A stretch of DNA of 64,000 nucleotides from Nephrocerus scutellatus (GCA_947095585.1 OX352761.1:95933333-95997332), one strand, 5' to 3'. Shown: positions 1 to 11,760, numbered from the stretch's first letter. The notes: generated by a model from the letters alone, not told the origin. Numbers and translations: made by a program.

Positions 1-1469
1 TAGGTTCAATTGATGGGTGGTCAGTTGGGTGGGGGTCTGTGGGGTGGAGCTGTCGGGAAACGCCATGTATTTGGCTAAAACATTATAAATAATGTATTTC
101 AAATAAACAATTCAAAGTTTTGAGCCCTACGACAAAATAAAAATTTTTCCATTCCAAAATAAAAATTTACATATAATCGTCAAAGATCTTTGCAAAGAAA
201 AATAAAAAAAAGTTAGGGTTTAAGTTAGTTTCACAGAAAAATTTAAAAAAAAACACAAAAGCTGTATGTGTAAAACGTGACTTTTGTAATCATTATAACA
301 GTTGGTCGGCCTAAGTGAAACAATCGTATTGTTACAATGAAAGAATCCCAAAATACAAAAAACCTTGATGTCCACCTGTTTAATGAAAAATCAAAAACGG
401 AAGAGAACAGAACGATGAAAGTGTGCGCCTTGAGTATGAAGTTCTTCACTATCTGAAATGATAAGCTTGTCATTCATGGGTTTTGTCAAGTACATCTGTT
501 TTAAATGATTTGTATCCGTTTCGATTCTATCCGTGAGATTTTATTCCTGTCGAGTCTGTCTTTTTCATAAATTTCTTTTTTATGCAAAGAACGCGACATT
601 TTGAGTGAAGACCTAAAAGCTCCCACACAAACTCATCCTTCAGGGAATAAGAAAAATGGGGATTTGTTCTTTTTACCTGTCGCTTTTTTGCAGTTGGTGA
701 TGATGACGACGGACGGGTTGATGTCAGTGGATGCAAAGACAAGAAAGAATTGCACCCTCATTCTTGAAAAGAAAAATATTTTATCCCTTCACACGGCACT
801 ACAAAACTTAGCTGGGCTGATTATTTCAATAACATTACGCCTGATGTGATATATGTTACTAGCTACAGACACTACAGCAAAATTGCGTTTCCACGGATAC
901 ACAAACGCTGCGCTAAAGTGTCCTTGGAGACTTGCGAGTATAAATGTGTCGCCCATAAAGAACGTTACACAAATTGTATAATAAATACTAAGCGTCAGAT
1001 CGACGTGGTGCACTTGGTACTGGTCTGGGACATCCTGTGACATAAGACGGCCTTTGAAACGTTGTGCTATGCGAATGAGAGAGGCAGCAATGCTCTACTT
1101 ACTTTCTGCAGTGTTAAGATAAACCATTACATTAAAGGTCATTGCGTTTAACCATTTATTACAGGCTTATATATTTAATTTAGTGTGTTTTTTTGAAACT
1201 TTTATTTAACTTGACTTGGCCCCTATTTGTCTGTTTATTTCGACTCCTTTAAGATCCGGCGTGTGACGGTTGCCGTCACGTGTTGGCTCGTGTGACGCGC
1301 GTAAAAGTGGATATTATTAGCGATGCTGCAATTTATGCTTATGTCGATGAATATGTGAAAGTTTGTACATTTATTTGTTAGATTCGTCGTCGAAAACGAA
1401 GTTTTACTGGTAATTGCAATCTCTTAAATTAAAGAGGTAAGTCTGTCGAAATGAGTGTTGTCCGTGGTA
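1..1469. other. AT-rich stretch with no recognised gene
   Basis: Short open frames occur on both strands (the longest is about 84 codons near 789-1043), but they overlap each other in opposite orientation and show no motif. I see no repeat, RNA gene or splice-bounded ORF that I can defend. The first 60 bases are G-rich. Confidence 0.6.
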
Positions 1470-3110
1470 TAAAAACCGTTTCACAACGTCTCTTTTATGT
1501 CAAGATAGTCGCTTAAATTATATTGCCCAGCATCTATTTACGCACAGTCTTGTGCCGTTGCAAAGTGTTGGGAAGTCAAGATTTCGTTGTAAAATAATAT
1601 GTAAAAATTGAAGATCCCACTGTAAGTAAAAGACGATGTGGAGGCAATCCAGACGAATCAAGTGAGCTTAGGAACTCTGTTATAGAATTAACTTCCTCAT
1701 CAGCATCTACTACGGTATCGATAGACTATTGCCTATTGCCTATTAGCATGGCAAATATTTGATTGTTTGTTTCGTGGATGTCTCCATTCTTAGCAGCAAG
1801 AATGGTCCTTTCTCTCAACCGGTTCAAACTGTGATAGTTTTGAGAAACAGCCGGATAAATGGAATTTATTAGTTCTGCGGCACATTTCAAAAACCAGATG
1901 TCAATTTTATATTGCCATAAGACACGGCAACTTATCTACCTTTGGCAATTTGAAGTACAATATCGTCACCCCAAACCCAGCCGTTCACCGTGTACTATTC
2001 TAAACACCACTATTCATCTCAGCGACTCCGAAAACTCTTGGATCGACAGTAATATCGGATATCCTCACGCTCTCCCCTCCGAGTAAACAACTCACCCATA
2101 GGAGTGTCCTACCAACACTACTCATCTCAGTGACCCCGAGAACTATTGAATGGACACTAATATCGGTCACACTCCGCTCAGTTATGGAATCCATTGCCTT
2201 AGAGCTATCTTTCCATCACCATTCACTTCAGCGACCCCGAAAACCATAGAATTAACACTTATATCGGTCACCCCCCGCCACTATTATCGACCCCATCCCC
2301 TAGAGCTGTCTTACAATCACCATGCAAATCAACGACCGCGAAAACTATAGAATCGACACTAATAGCGGTCATTTACCCCTTCCCTCAGTTATCCACCAAA
2401 TCCCACTAGAGCTACTTTACATCACCATCCCACTCAGCGACCCCGGAAATTATAGAATCGACACTAATATCGGTCACCCCACCGCCATCCGTTATCGACA
2501 TCCCCCTAGAACTGTCTTACCATCACCATTCAACTCAGCGAAAACTATAGAATCAACACAAATATCTGTCACCCCTCAGTTATCGACATAGAGCTGTCTT
2601 ACCATCACCATTCAACTCAACGACCGCGAAAACTATAGAATCGACACTAATATCGCCCCCACCCCCTCAGTTACCCACCCCATTCCACTAGTACCGTCTT
2701 GCCAGCAACATTCAACTCATCGACCCCAAAACTATAGAATGGACAGTAATATCGGTCACGCCCACCCCTCAGTTATCGAAATCCCCTTAGAGCTGTCTTA
2801 CCATTACCTTTCAACTCAGCGATCCCGAAAACTATAGAATCGACACAAAAATCTCTCAACCTTCCCCTGTGGGGATACATAACTCACTCATAGGAGTATA
2901 CTATCAACACTATTCTTCACGGCGATACCGAAGACTGTGGGTCCGACACTAATATCGGATGCCACCCCTCCCCCAGGCAAAAAAACCTGCTATCCCCCAC
3001 CCGTAGTATTTGATTCCAGACCGTAAGTTATATGTATACCAAATTTTGTTGAAATTAGTGAAGGCGATCCAGAGATAGATAGGCATAAACAATCAAACAA
3101 ACAAACATAT
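1470..3110. mobile_element. Repeat element with internal minisatellite (family S, copy 1)
   Basis: The left flank (about 1470-2000) and the internal array recur at 37650-38215 in the same orientation. Shared stretches include CAAGATAGYCGCTT, the TTTCGTGGATGTCT block and TTTTATATTGCCATAAGACA. The right part ends near 3110 with an A-rich CAAACAAACAAACA tract, after a sentence-like stretch (ACCAAATTTTGTTGAAATTAG then CGATCCAGAGATAGATAGG) of the kind found at the edges of many non-autonomous insect elements. No coding capacity is visible. A Helitron-like or other non-autonomous element is possible, but I cannot fix its termini, so the boundaries are approximate. Confidence 0.55.
2005..2965. repeat. 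Minisatellite array, about ten diverged units of ~90-110 bp
   Basis: The motif ATCGACACTAATATCGG recurs, with substitutions, at about 2040, 2148, 2250, 2353, 2458, 2551, 2640, 2738, 2842 and 2950. Between repeats lie a C-rich segment, TTATCGAC, CTAGAGCTGTCTTACC, ATCACCATTCAACTCAGCGACC and GAAAACTATAGA. Unit length varies because the C-rich segment expands and contracts. Short ORFs across the array (for example 2150-2591) are by-products of the repeats. Confidence 0.85.
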
Positions 3111-3244
3111 ATATTCTTTCTTTTATGTATGCAGGGTGTATCCGTTAAGGTGGCAAATACTTAAAGGTATGATTCCTTGGTTAATTTCGTGAAAAAAATC
3201 GTATTGGAGGGGGGGTCTATTTTCACCCCCTGCGGTGTACGTAG

Positions 3245-3850
3245 CGTTTTAATGCGAAGAGATGTACTTTTGACCTTACAACACTTCACACCCCGTAACT
3301 CTTGAACGCTTCTAGCTACAATGCCACTGTTGATCATTTTTAAAAGAAAATTAAATTTATATGATCAAATAATCAAATAATAAACATTTTCTTAAATTCT
3401 TGAAACCGTTACCGATATAAACGTCGTCAAAATCCAAAAATGTTTTTTCTTATCTTAAATTTTATTTTTAAACGCGAATATTTCGAAAATCGCTCTCGGA
3501 TAATTTTTTTTTGACAAATGCAATAATAAAGCCTATTCAATTTTCTACAAATCCACCTCACAATATTTATGCATTCGGTCAACAGGAGCAGGGTTAAAAG
3601 TGAAAGTTTGTAAAATGAACGAAAACGTACTTTTGACCTTACATGACTTCACACCCTATAACACTTGAACCCTTCCAGACACAAGGTTACTATTAATCTT
3701 TTTTGAAAGAATAGTACATTTTTAAGATCAAACAATGTACATTTTTTAAATTATTTTAGCCATACCGATATACCAACTATAATACCTTTTTCCACATTTA
3801 TTATATAAAATATCGAGTGATGACCAGTGCTGGTAAAATGTTGGTGTTAA
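3245..3850. repeat. Diverged tandem duplication, ~370 bp period
   Basis: GTACTTTTGACCTTACA at 3266 recurs at 3636, followed in both copies by ACTTCACACCC, ACTCTTGAACGCTTC or ACACTTGAACCCTTCC, and then by an AT-rich stretch with GATCAAAYAAT and ACCGATATA. The two units are clearly related but much diverged. No ORF spans them, and the source element is not recognised. Confidence 0.6.
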
Positions 3851-3869
3851 TTTTGGAAGGGCGGAATGT

Positions 3870-5770
3870 ACTTGCAATATAACTTACCCAAAGTTTTTGG
3901 AATATTGTACTATTATGAATTTATGCTCCTTACCTAACTTAATAATAGCATACATATCCCTTTATTATATGTAAGGCTGAAAGGACCATTTCAATTGTAA
4001 GTGTGAGCCTCGTTCTGATTGTAATATGAAGTCATTACTTTGTCTAGATGCATTTCCAAGTCCCGACTTAGCCCTCGCCTCCCTTAAAATCGTACTACAT
4101 ATTTTGGTTAAATAAACAACTTACATATTTTTATGGTGATGTCTTTTCGATGAGTATCTTAATTTTACAGATAACATGTCCACAATAATAATTACTTCAG
4201 TTGTAAGAGGAAGAGGAAAACATAAGTATTATATGTATATATTCTCATGGTAGCTCTTGAGCAATTTAAGTGACGAGGTAGCTTCAAAAGTACCAAAACT
4301 TCTCCATAACATTTGATGCGTGGAAAGAAACAGCAGTTACAGATCATTTAATGCTAACAATTTTGTACACAACTCCATCGTTAGCTTAACATTGCAATGC
4401 TTAAAAAATAAAAATATTTATTTTAAATTTTTATTTATTAAATGTGTGCATTGTTCTCTTCGAACTAGATTGTTTTGACACTGTTGGGGCTGTGTGTGTC
4501 TGAGAGTCGTTTCATACAGATCTCTACTTTTATTAGTTTTTTAATTAACCTTTTAGGTGTGTGTCAGTGTATTGGTCATACAAACAAAATCCGCAGTATT
4601 ATACCTGCTGCCTCACAGAACATTTGAAACATTTAAGCTAATGGAATCCCATTTGCGGAGAGAAGGTTCTTGAAAGTACAGAAACAACCAAAGAAAACAT
4701 AAAAACATTAAGTGATGGAGAAAACCTTGTTATCGTTGAACAATAAGAAGAAGCACAAAACAAGACCACCTCGTCGTGCTTTGAATTTTAAGCACCAAAG
4801 TACGGTATCAAAAACTCATTAGGGTGCAGTAATTTTAAGAATGCTCCTCACCAGTAGACAACGACTATTGCTTTTTTAGTTCTGCAATTTAGAAATTGTA
4901 TTGAGCTTTCATTTCATTTGTGTTTTCATTTTAATAAAAGTTTGAAGAGCAAACTGCTGCTACTCAAAAGTGAAATTTGCACCCGCACAAAACAACTAAA
5001 ACTCAAATGAATTGATCGCTGCTGAACCTATGGAGCAGCAATTTCAAGCAACATTTAATCGTTTTTGAAAATAAAATAATTTGAGTTTTAATTACCATCA
5101 CAAAAGTTCACTTACAAGAGCTCTACTTGCGGTATTTTGGTTGGTGTTTTATTCAGTAAAGTGGGGCAAGGCAATTTGAAAAGTACATTTTAAGTTGTTT
5201 TTAAGAAGGAAAAGTGCTGCGGAAATAACTGTGTACTTTGTACTGCATAGACTGTAATAAAACTAGTGGCATACTTAGCTTTGAAGATGAATTTCATCAA
5301 AAACAAAATACGCACTGCAACAATGGCAATTCTTCTAAACGCGAGTTTTACAAGATAAGTTTTACTAATTTCAATTAACTTTTTAGAATGGCGTCAATTT
5401 GCCTGTGTTATTTACGCCACCACCATTTGATAATTAGCTACTACATTGGATACGTCCTGAACTGAATGCAAAAACTTTTACGTTGAGCTTTTCCAACCAA
5501 TTGATTCGTCCTGGAATTAAACACAAAAAAATCTTCAACTCGAGCGTTACTGTAATTAGAGTTGTAGTAGTTCTTCTCTTTATGATTTTTGATAACAATT
5601 TTTGCAATAAATAGTTACTACAAAACCGTTAAACTACAAAGAAACTGTTGTTTCCTCCTTGCCTTTTGAAATGAGCTTGTAAGGTAACTTTAAAGATTCG
5701 TGGTAATTTTTCAATTAGCGATAGCGAAATTTCGCATTTGTATATCTATTGCATATACTAGTCCGTTTAA
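3870..5770. other. No gene recognised
   Basis: AT-rich sequence with no ORF above 60 codons. I see no convincing repeat or RNA structure here. Confidence 0.6.
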
Positions 5771-5782
5771 AGTAAGGTTGAC

Positions 5783-5801
5783 GCGAGGCCAATAACCTCG
5801 C
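5783..5801 (+). promoter_or_regulatory. Hairpin at the 5' end of RTE copy R1
   Basis: GCGAGG (5783-5788) pairs fully with CCTCGC (5796-5801) around the 7-base loop CCAATAA. The equivalent positions in copies R5 and R6 retain most of the pairing despite base changes. This suggests an RNA structure in the element's 5' leader, possibly linked to translation or a ribozyme-like fold; the role is inferred. Confidence 0.5.
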
Positions 5802-6104
5802 CCGTAAAAAAACTTTATTATGGAACCCCAAATCAACCTCGGATACACTGATGAACGACGAAGACCACGGCAACAAAAACGGCTTAACGATTTAAGAATT
5901 AGAACGTACGCTCACTGTGTAGAGTTCGAGCTGCACAGCAGCTGGCAGATACCCTGTCTAACTATAAGGCTGACATAACAGCAATCCAGGAGATGCGGTG
6001 GACGGGGAATGGTGTCTTACAAAAATCAGAATATGACATATATTACAGCTGTCATGCAAGACATCATGTGCTCGGGGTGGGGTTTCTAGTCAGACAAAAA
6101 AATA

Positions 6105-6455
6105 GTGAAACCCACCGTTATCGGCTTTAAAGCAATAAATGAATGGCTATGCACCCTTCGAGTGCGTGGCAAATTTAAAAACAAAAGCCTCATAAACGTT
6201 CACGCACCAGCAGAGGATTCCCCAGATGATGAAAAAGAAGAATTCTTTGAATCAGTCGAAAGGGAACTTCATGCCTGTCCTCAGTATGATGTAAAAATAA
6301 TTCTGGGGGATATGAATGCTAAAATAGGTAGGGAGCCAGTATTCAAGCAGTACATTGGCACCCATAGCTTACACGAGAAAGAGCTCAGAAGATATAAAAA
6401 AATAGTTCACCGGCGAAGAAACTCGACCGTGAACAAGAACAGTATAGAGAGCTAG
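6105..6455 (+). pseudogene. RTE endonuclease fragment (R1)
   Basis: This 116-codon open stretch covers the middle of an APE-type endonuclease, including LINVHAP and the ILGDMNAK motif (GDxN active-site strand). The frame then leaves the endonuclease and enters linker sequence after a deletion, so the C-terminal SDH motif is missing. The upstream IQEMRWTGNG motif is in another frame, which shows a frameshift before 6105. It is nearly collinear with 14570-14830 in copy R2, which retains the missing parts. Confidence 0.8.
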
Positions 6456-7300
6456 GAACGCATCAGCTAGCTGGCTGGCTAGCTATCTGAGGAATTGGAG
6501 GCTCCATCAATGACCGAAGACCACACTATTAGACACACACACATTAAACGAAGTTAGCGGAACGACAAATCGGCCCAAAAATAATAAGGCATTGGGATCA
6601 GATGGTATCCCTGATTAAAATCAGGAGAGCCCGCACTACACCAACCAATTCATGAGCTCCGACAAGGGGATGGACTAACCTGCGTCTTTTTTAACCTTGC
6701 GTTGTTAAAAGTGATCCGAGACTCTGACGTAACGGTGAAAGGAACAATCCTCTATAAGTCCATTAAGAAACTGGCTTACGCAGACGACATTGACAACGTT
6801 GGTAGATATCCATGAACTGTACAGGAAGATTTCATCCAGATCAAGCGGGCGGCACATAAATGATAGTAAACAAACTACGAAGTGCACATGTCTGCGAATA
6901 GAAGATCAAGCATTGGTTCCTTAATTAAAAAAGTGGAGCGCGAACAGAATTAAGCTCGGCAGGCTCTGGTGGGCAGGACACCAAGCTTGCATGAGCGAAG
7001 AGGATCCTGCTCGAAAAGCCCTTTGCGGTAATATTTATGGAACACGATAGCGAGGCCGGCCAAGCATACGCTGGAAGGATGGCGTAGACCAGTACGCCCA
7101 GATTTTAGGGATACAAAACTGGATGACATCGGCCCAAAATCGGAACCGGTGGATAGATTTTTTGCGGGAGGCAAGTACCGGACCCCGGTTGTAGAGCCAA
7201 TTATGAAGATATGTATGGCTAAGATTCATAAAAAATGTTCGATATATTTGACTTAAAAATATAAGGTAAAATGAAAGTACGCCTTTCTTTCAATTTGCAG

Positions 7301-7442
7301 GGTAGAGCTCAGATTTCCCTCTGGTCGTTTAAGTTTGACATTCCATTTGATTACTGTACCCGGAGTACGGTGTAAGATGCTATTCGATTTGGAAAGTTTT
7401 GTATCCGACACTGTAACTTTGCTACCCGAAGGCGATCGACGG
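7301..7442 (+). CDS. Candidate exon bounded by AG and GTAAGT
   Basis: I see a pyrimidine-rich tract ending in CTTTCAATTTGCAG just before 7301 and a strong donor, GTAAGT, at 7443. One plus-strand frame (codons starting 7302) is open through the whole 142 nt and ends on a complete codon. Its translation starts VELRFPSGRLSLTF and ends TLLPEGDRR; I do not recognise the family. The segment lies just beyond the 3' end of RTE copy R1 and shows no transposon motif. It could be an internal exon of a host gene with long introns, a pseudogene remnant, or chance, because the antisense strand is also open for 70 codons. No neighbouring exon could be found in the window. Confidence 0.3.
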
Positions 7443-7499
7443 GTAAGTTTCCGCTTACTCAACAAGATGGCGAAGAGAGCAAGCCAAACATTTTTCTGA

Positions 7500-8340
7500 G
7501 AGAGATTTCCATCAGCCTATGTTAGTTAGAGTGGAACAACATTTTATATTGTGTCCTTCGGTATTTCAGTACACAAAAGATATCAGACATTACGACGATA
7601 GCAGAGGTAATTGCTGGTTTAAATGGATTTTCGTTACATTTGCAAATCGTCCACCACGAAAACCATGTAAACCATAGCACTTTGACAGGTAAACCGTCGG
7701 TATGGTTGCAGGTACGGTTTGTGCATTTGAAAAATGACATATAAATGAAATAAAAATGAATTTAAAAAAGCAGCTACGCAAACAGCATTTGGCAGTGCGC
7801 CGCCGTCTCATTTGTTTTGTTCATTCGCAAGCATCGCAACCCACAGTTTCAAATAAACAAAGCAACTAAAAAAAATCTACAAAAACTTCAGCCAACAACG
7901 ACAAAAACGGTATTTTGCGGCTGAAGTTTTTCTGATAAAAGGTTGCGGTCTGTGGAATTCATTGTTTTATGAAAAAATTGGAGAACTTCATTAAAATGAA
8001 AACTTACCACTTGTATGGCGACCTTACGCGCTTGCAGCGTTTGCTTGCGGTTAACCAGAATTTCGCATGCTCAGGTACTGTAATCTACAATTATCATGTC
8101 CCTTTTTTGGCAGTCACTTTTTTGTGGCTATCAAAGAATATCTTAGTCAAGGTTGAAAAACGTTAATAAATATTTACAGATATGCTTTTGTGTATAACAA
8201 AGATGTATTGTATTATATGATTGCTATAGCACTTATTATCCTAATCAATCAGAATTATTATGCCGACTAAAAATTGTTCTCGGATGAAAAATAAGCTAAG
8301 ATAATAATTTTTTTGAATAAATTCCGTTTTTTACCCTACT
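7500..8340. other. No gene recognised
   Basis: Several overlapping short ORFs of 65-73 codons on opposite strands lack motifs. The only structure I note is the perfect inverted repeat at 7881-7931. Confidence 0.5.
7881..7931. repeat. Perfect 13-bp inverted repeat with a 25-nt loop
   Basis: AAAAACTTCAGCC (7881-7893) is exactly complementary to GGCTGAAGTTTTT (7919-7931). The loop is 25 nt. It could form a hairpin in RNA or DNA, and no T-run or gene end is associated with it. Confidence 0.6.
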
Positions 8341-8344
8341 TAAT

Positions 8345-8490
8345 AGAATATCCGATAGTCTTTTGCGGAAATGGATAGTGAAGTCTTCGCGTAGAAAAGA
8401 ATGGTAGGAGTTTAGGGTCAACAAACAGAACGAAATTGGCTCTAAATCTGAACCGGTAAATGTTTTTTTTTTGTGGTATGTTGGAACCGA
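8345..8490 (+). mobile_element. Decayed RTE 3' fragment (copy R7)
   Basis: The stretch reads as a diverged version of the RTE C-terminal region. A CCTTTGCGG-like block, GAGTTTAGGG, an AAATTGGCT segment, AAATCTGAACCGGT and TTTTTTGTGG occur in the same order as in 34440-34590 and 7020-7170. It has small deletions and has lost the terminal GTTGTAGAGCC. It supports long residence of this family here. Confidence 0.5.
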
Positions 8491-8888
8491 AAACGGCTGC
8501 AGTGGAAAAGTTTAATGAGATATATCTGTGGTCACAAGCCATAACAAGCCATAACGACAGTTTTTCATACTTTTCAGGAGAGTAGCTTAAAGTTTTAAAT
8601 CACTCCTGATAATCAGGGAATTATCCTATTGATCCTACACTTTTACAAAATATTATTAACACTTTTAAAAATATTAAATTAATTTAATTAAAATAAAAGT
8701 GTTGAAATTGGCTAGGTCAACTTAGGTTGTTATTCACAATCCAAATTTATTTTTTGAGATGCTTTATCTTGGCACTATCAAAATATTTCAAAGAAATTTC
8801 AAAAATGTATTTAAACTTAGGTTCTTTCTTTGGTTTTAATTTTTTAAATATTTTTTTTATTGATATACATTTTTGAAGAAGTAGTAGA

Positions 8889-8911
8889 CAAGTAGTAGTA
8901 GTAGTAGTATT
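8889..8911. repeat. (GTA)n microsatellite
   Basis: AAGTAGTAGTAGTAGTAGTATT is a short trinucleotide tract. Confidence 0.9.
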
Positions 8912-10079
8912 CATACCATGAATTCATAGAAGTAGCAAAAAAAATATGCATAAGTTTGTCGTGAAATAGCTGAAACTTGTTAAGCTGCACCTAAATTGCC
9001 AAATTCTGAAAAATAACTATCACCCACACGCATACGCACACTTGCTTAAGAGAATGCAAATATCTACGCAAGATGCTAGAGCTGGGATGCCAATGTGTAT
9101 ACCGCAATAAGATATTCATACACATTCCGATTACCGAAAAGATTGATAAAAGAGTTAAAACTCTGTGGCGTATCGACCGTTTATGTCTTGACTAATGAGG
9201 TATACCTTTAGATTTCTCTTATTTTGCATCGGAATTCATCGAAAATTTCTCCTCAGAATTCTGAAGAAAATATCCAGTTGTATCCTATTAGGTCAAATTT
9301 AAACTAACGTGTAGTATGTTTAATGTAATGTACAAATTCGGAGCATTTATATAATCATAGCTTCTTTATTAATTCCAATACGTACGACGTTTCAAACGAC
9401 TTGTCAAAGCCAGCTGTTGATTTTCATTGGGCTTGGTATACTGATACGGAAGCAAAGTAATGTGCCTTAGTACATTGGTAATTAGGAGAGCATACAAGGT
9501 CGAGTAGACGACTAAGGACTCGTTCCATTAATTATTCAACTTATTGAATAGGAATCTAAAATAATGCAATTTTAGTTTTATAGTGACCCTGTTCAAAAAC
9601 TCTATCAAAAATTATTTATGTTGCCTAGCATTGAAAAAAAGACTAAGAATAAACCATTTATACCGCGCGCTTTTTAAAATATGAAACTGAATATAAGCGC
9701 CCAAGGCAAGTTATGCCAACATTTTATCAATATTTTTATTTTAATTTAATTTGGAATAATACCCTAACTTGAGATAGGATTATGAAGAAAACTAAAGAAT
9801 TCACTTTTTCGGTGGGACTTACAACCTAAATAGACATAACATAGTTTGAGAACTAAACTCTCTCAGGAATAACGACCTAAGTCAAGCTAGGAAAGTTATA
9901 TAGGTGATGTATTTTGTACCCTAACATTTTAAATTGAGTTTGGTTGTTAATCCTTAACGATTTTTTAAAATTTTGTATTGAGGAAAACATATCATGTTAA
10001 AATAGGATTTTTGACGTGACAACGTCTCACTACAAGGTAGAAGGGGTACATTTTCAAAAAGTCGAATATTAAATGTCAC
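8912..10079. other. No gene recognised
   Basis: AT-rich sequence without a sizeable ORF or a repeat I can match elsewhere in the window. Confidence 0.5.
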
Positions 10080-10152
10080 TATTTAACAGATGTTAAGTTA
10101 CGTTTTTAACAGATGTTATGTTCATTTTTAAAAGATGTTATGTCACACTTTT
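10080..10152. repeat. Three tandem ~24-bp units
   Basis: TTTAACAGATGTTAAGTTACG, TTTTAACAGATGTTATGTTCAT and TTTTAAAAGATGTTATGTCACA follow each other directly. The third unit carries substitutions. Confidence 0.7.
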
Positions 10153-10339
10153 AATATCCACTGAGATGTGGTCATGAGGAACTATAATTTTTTGAACTAG
10201 TGATTCGTATGAAATTCGGTATGTAGGACTAAGATGCGACTATAAGACTTGTTCCTATGGAAATTCTGTGATCTGGCCAATAGGGTCTGGAATTTTGTGG
10301 ACCAAGCTATTTTTAGTATTATAGAAGAAACATTTATTT

Positions 10340-11760
10340 AATAATTTTTACATCACTAAGCGTCATCATTGCGATGATTTTCATTCAAACTAAAAACCTT
10401 GATAATGAATCGAAGTTCTCTATCAGTGCTCTGCTCTACTCGCTCTCTCAAAATGCATAAAATGATACAGTGCTTTGTGATAGAGAAAAAAAATACTACA
10501 AACGTTACAAAAAAAGAAGCATATATGTACTATTTCCTTTTCTTTTGGCTTGTCTTTTCTTTAAAAATTTCAACATTACTAAGAGCAAAGAGTATAGAGA
10601 TATCAAGAGGAAAGAAGTAGAACATACATTTTATTTAATCGTATTGCTTAATTATAGACTTAATTTAATCGTATTTAAAAATTATAATATTAATATTTGC
10701 CAATAGAATAGAATTAAGCAAACATGTGCAGTAGTAGTGATAGTATATTCTCTGTTCGTGCTGATCTATCGGTGCTCTGCTCTGTTTGTTCTATTAACAT
10801 TGCATAGTATGATACAGTGCTTTGTGATAGGAAAAAAATTCAAATGTTACAAAAAAGAGACAAGGCCTTTTACAAGTTGCAAACGTCGTTGCTATTGCTG
10901 CTATTTCCTTTTCTTTTGGCTTATCGTATCCTTACTCATGTATACAGTAACTAGAGTGGTGTTCGATTACTGGTTTGATGGTTTTCATGGTTACTCAAAT
11001 TTTTATGAATTGAAACCAAAAGCTGCATTACTGTGTTTAGGCAATATCCAATATGAAATATGCACCCACCTCACAGTAAGTGATTATGAACATTTAAATT
11101 AGCTTATAAATAATTTATTTCATTTAATGTGATGTGATGATGATGTATGTGATGAGATACGGTGCAAGTCGTAGGACTGTCATCTTTTTAGTATTTAGTA
11201 TAGAAAATAATTTCTTTAATATTTTCTGCATTACTAAGTATTGATTAAATCATCATTGCGATGATTTTTATTATTCAAATTAATGAGCATTGATAATGAA
11301 TCAGCAGGAAACGAAAGTTGTAGTAGACACAGAAATTTTTTTTGGTCAAAATCCTCTATAGGCATTCATCAATAACCAGTTCGTGAGCACTAAGCGTGCA
11401 GCTCATAAAATTTTAATTTTTAAATTCTCTACGCCTTTTTACTTCTCGTCCAACCAAATCCTATGATCAATTAAAAAAAACAGTACTACTAGTATGTTAC
11501 ATATAAAGAGGCATATACAATTTAGAAGTTGTAAGCTATCTTGCTACTTTTTCCATTTGTTTTGGCTTGTCTTTTCTTTTATAATTTCTACAATACCAAA
11601 TGTCAATAACATTCAAGTTACATACCATAAGCGAGCAGAACGAAACAAACATGTGCAGTAATGATACACTGAGAGTATCGTCTCTGTTGGTTGGTTCTCT
11701 GCTCAGCTCACTTTGACTTTAATAATATCTACATTACTAATTGAATTGAATTAATAGGTT
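10340..11760. repeat. Cluster of diverged local repeats (family P)
   Basis: TCATCATTGCGATGATTTT occurs at 10363 and 11250, each followed by a CTTGATAATGAATC or CATTGATAATGAATC block. GATACAGTGCTTTGTGATAG occurs at 10464 and 10811. TTTCCTTTTCTTTTGGCTTRTC occurs near 10533 and 10903, with a weaker form near 11555. ACATGTGCAGTARTGATA-like blocks occur near 10723 and 11648. These blocks define three to four overlapping, diverged units. The 121-codon ORF at 10737-11102 lies across one unit and has no recognisable domain. The origin is unknown: local segmental duplication or nested copies of one non-autonomous element. Confidence 0.6.

Larger units (their letters stand above)
5771..7213 (+). mobile_element. 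RTE-type LINE copy R1, internally deleted, both ends present
   Basis: The 5' end (AAAGTAAGGTTGACGCGAGG) matches two other 5' ends in the window, at 32245 and, reversed, at 35822. The copy runs through the endonuclease N-terminus (IQEMRWTGNG near 5975, LINVHAP near 6188, ILGDMNAKIG near 6300). It then jumps to a linker resembling 15370-15500, jumps again to the reverse-transcriptase palm (RQGDGL, then an altered YADD-region motif near 6775), and finally reaches the RTE C-terminus (about 6945-7195). The 3' end is CCCCGGTTGTAGAGCCAATTATGAAGAT. Stops, frameshifts and at least three deletions make it non-functional. A separate oddity is the palindromic GCTAGCTGGCTGGCTAGC stretch at 6468-6486. Confidence 0.85.

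Noticed and set aside
2005..2965. Evenly spaced direct repeats resembling a CRISPR array
   Set aside because: The repeats are diverged, the spacers are themselves repeated, the unit is ~100 bp, and the context is eukaryotic. It is a minisatellite.
10737..11102. 121-codon ORF as a gene
   Set aside because: It spans diverged local repeats whose other copies do not keep the frame.
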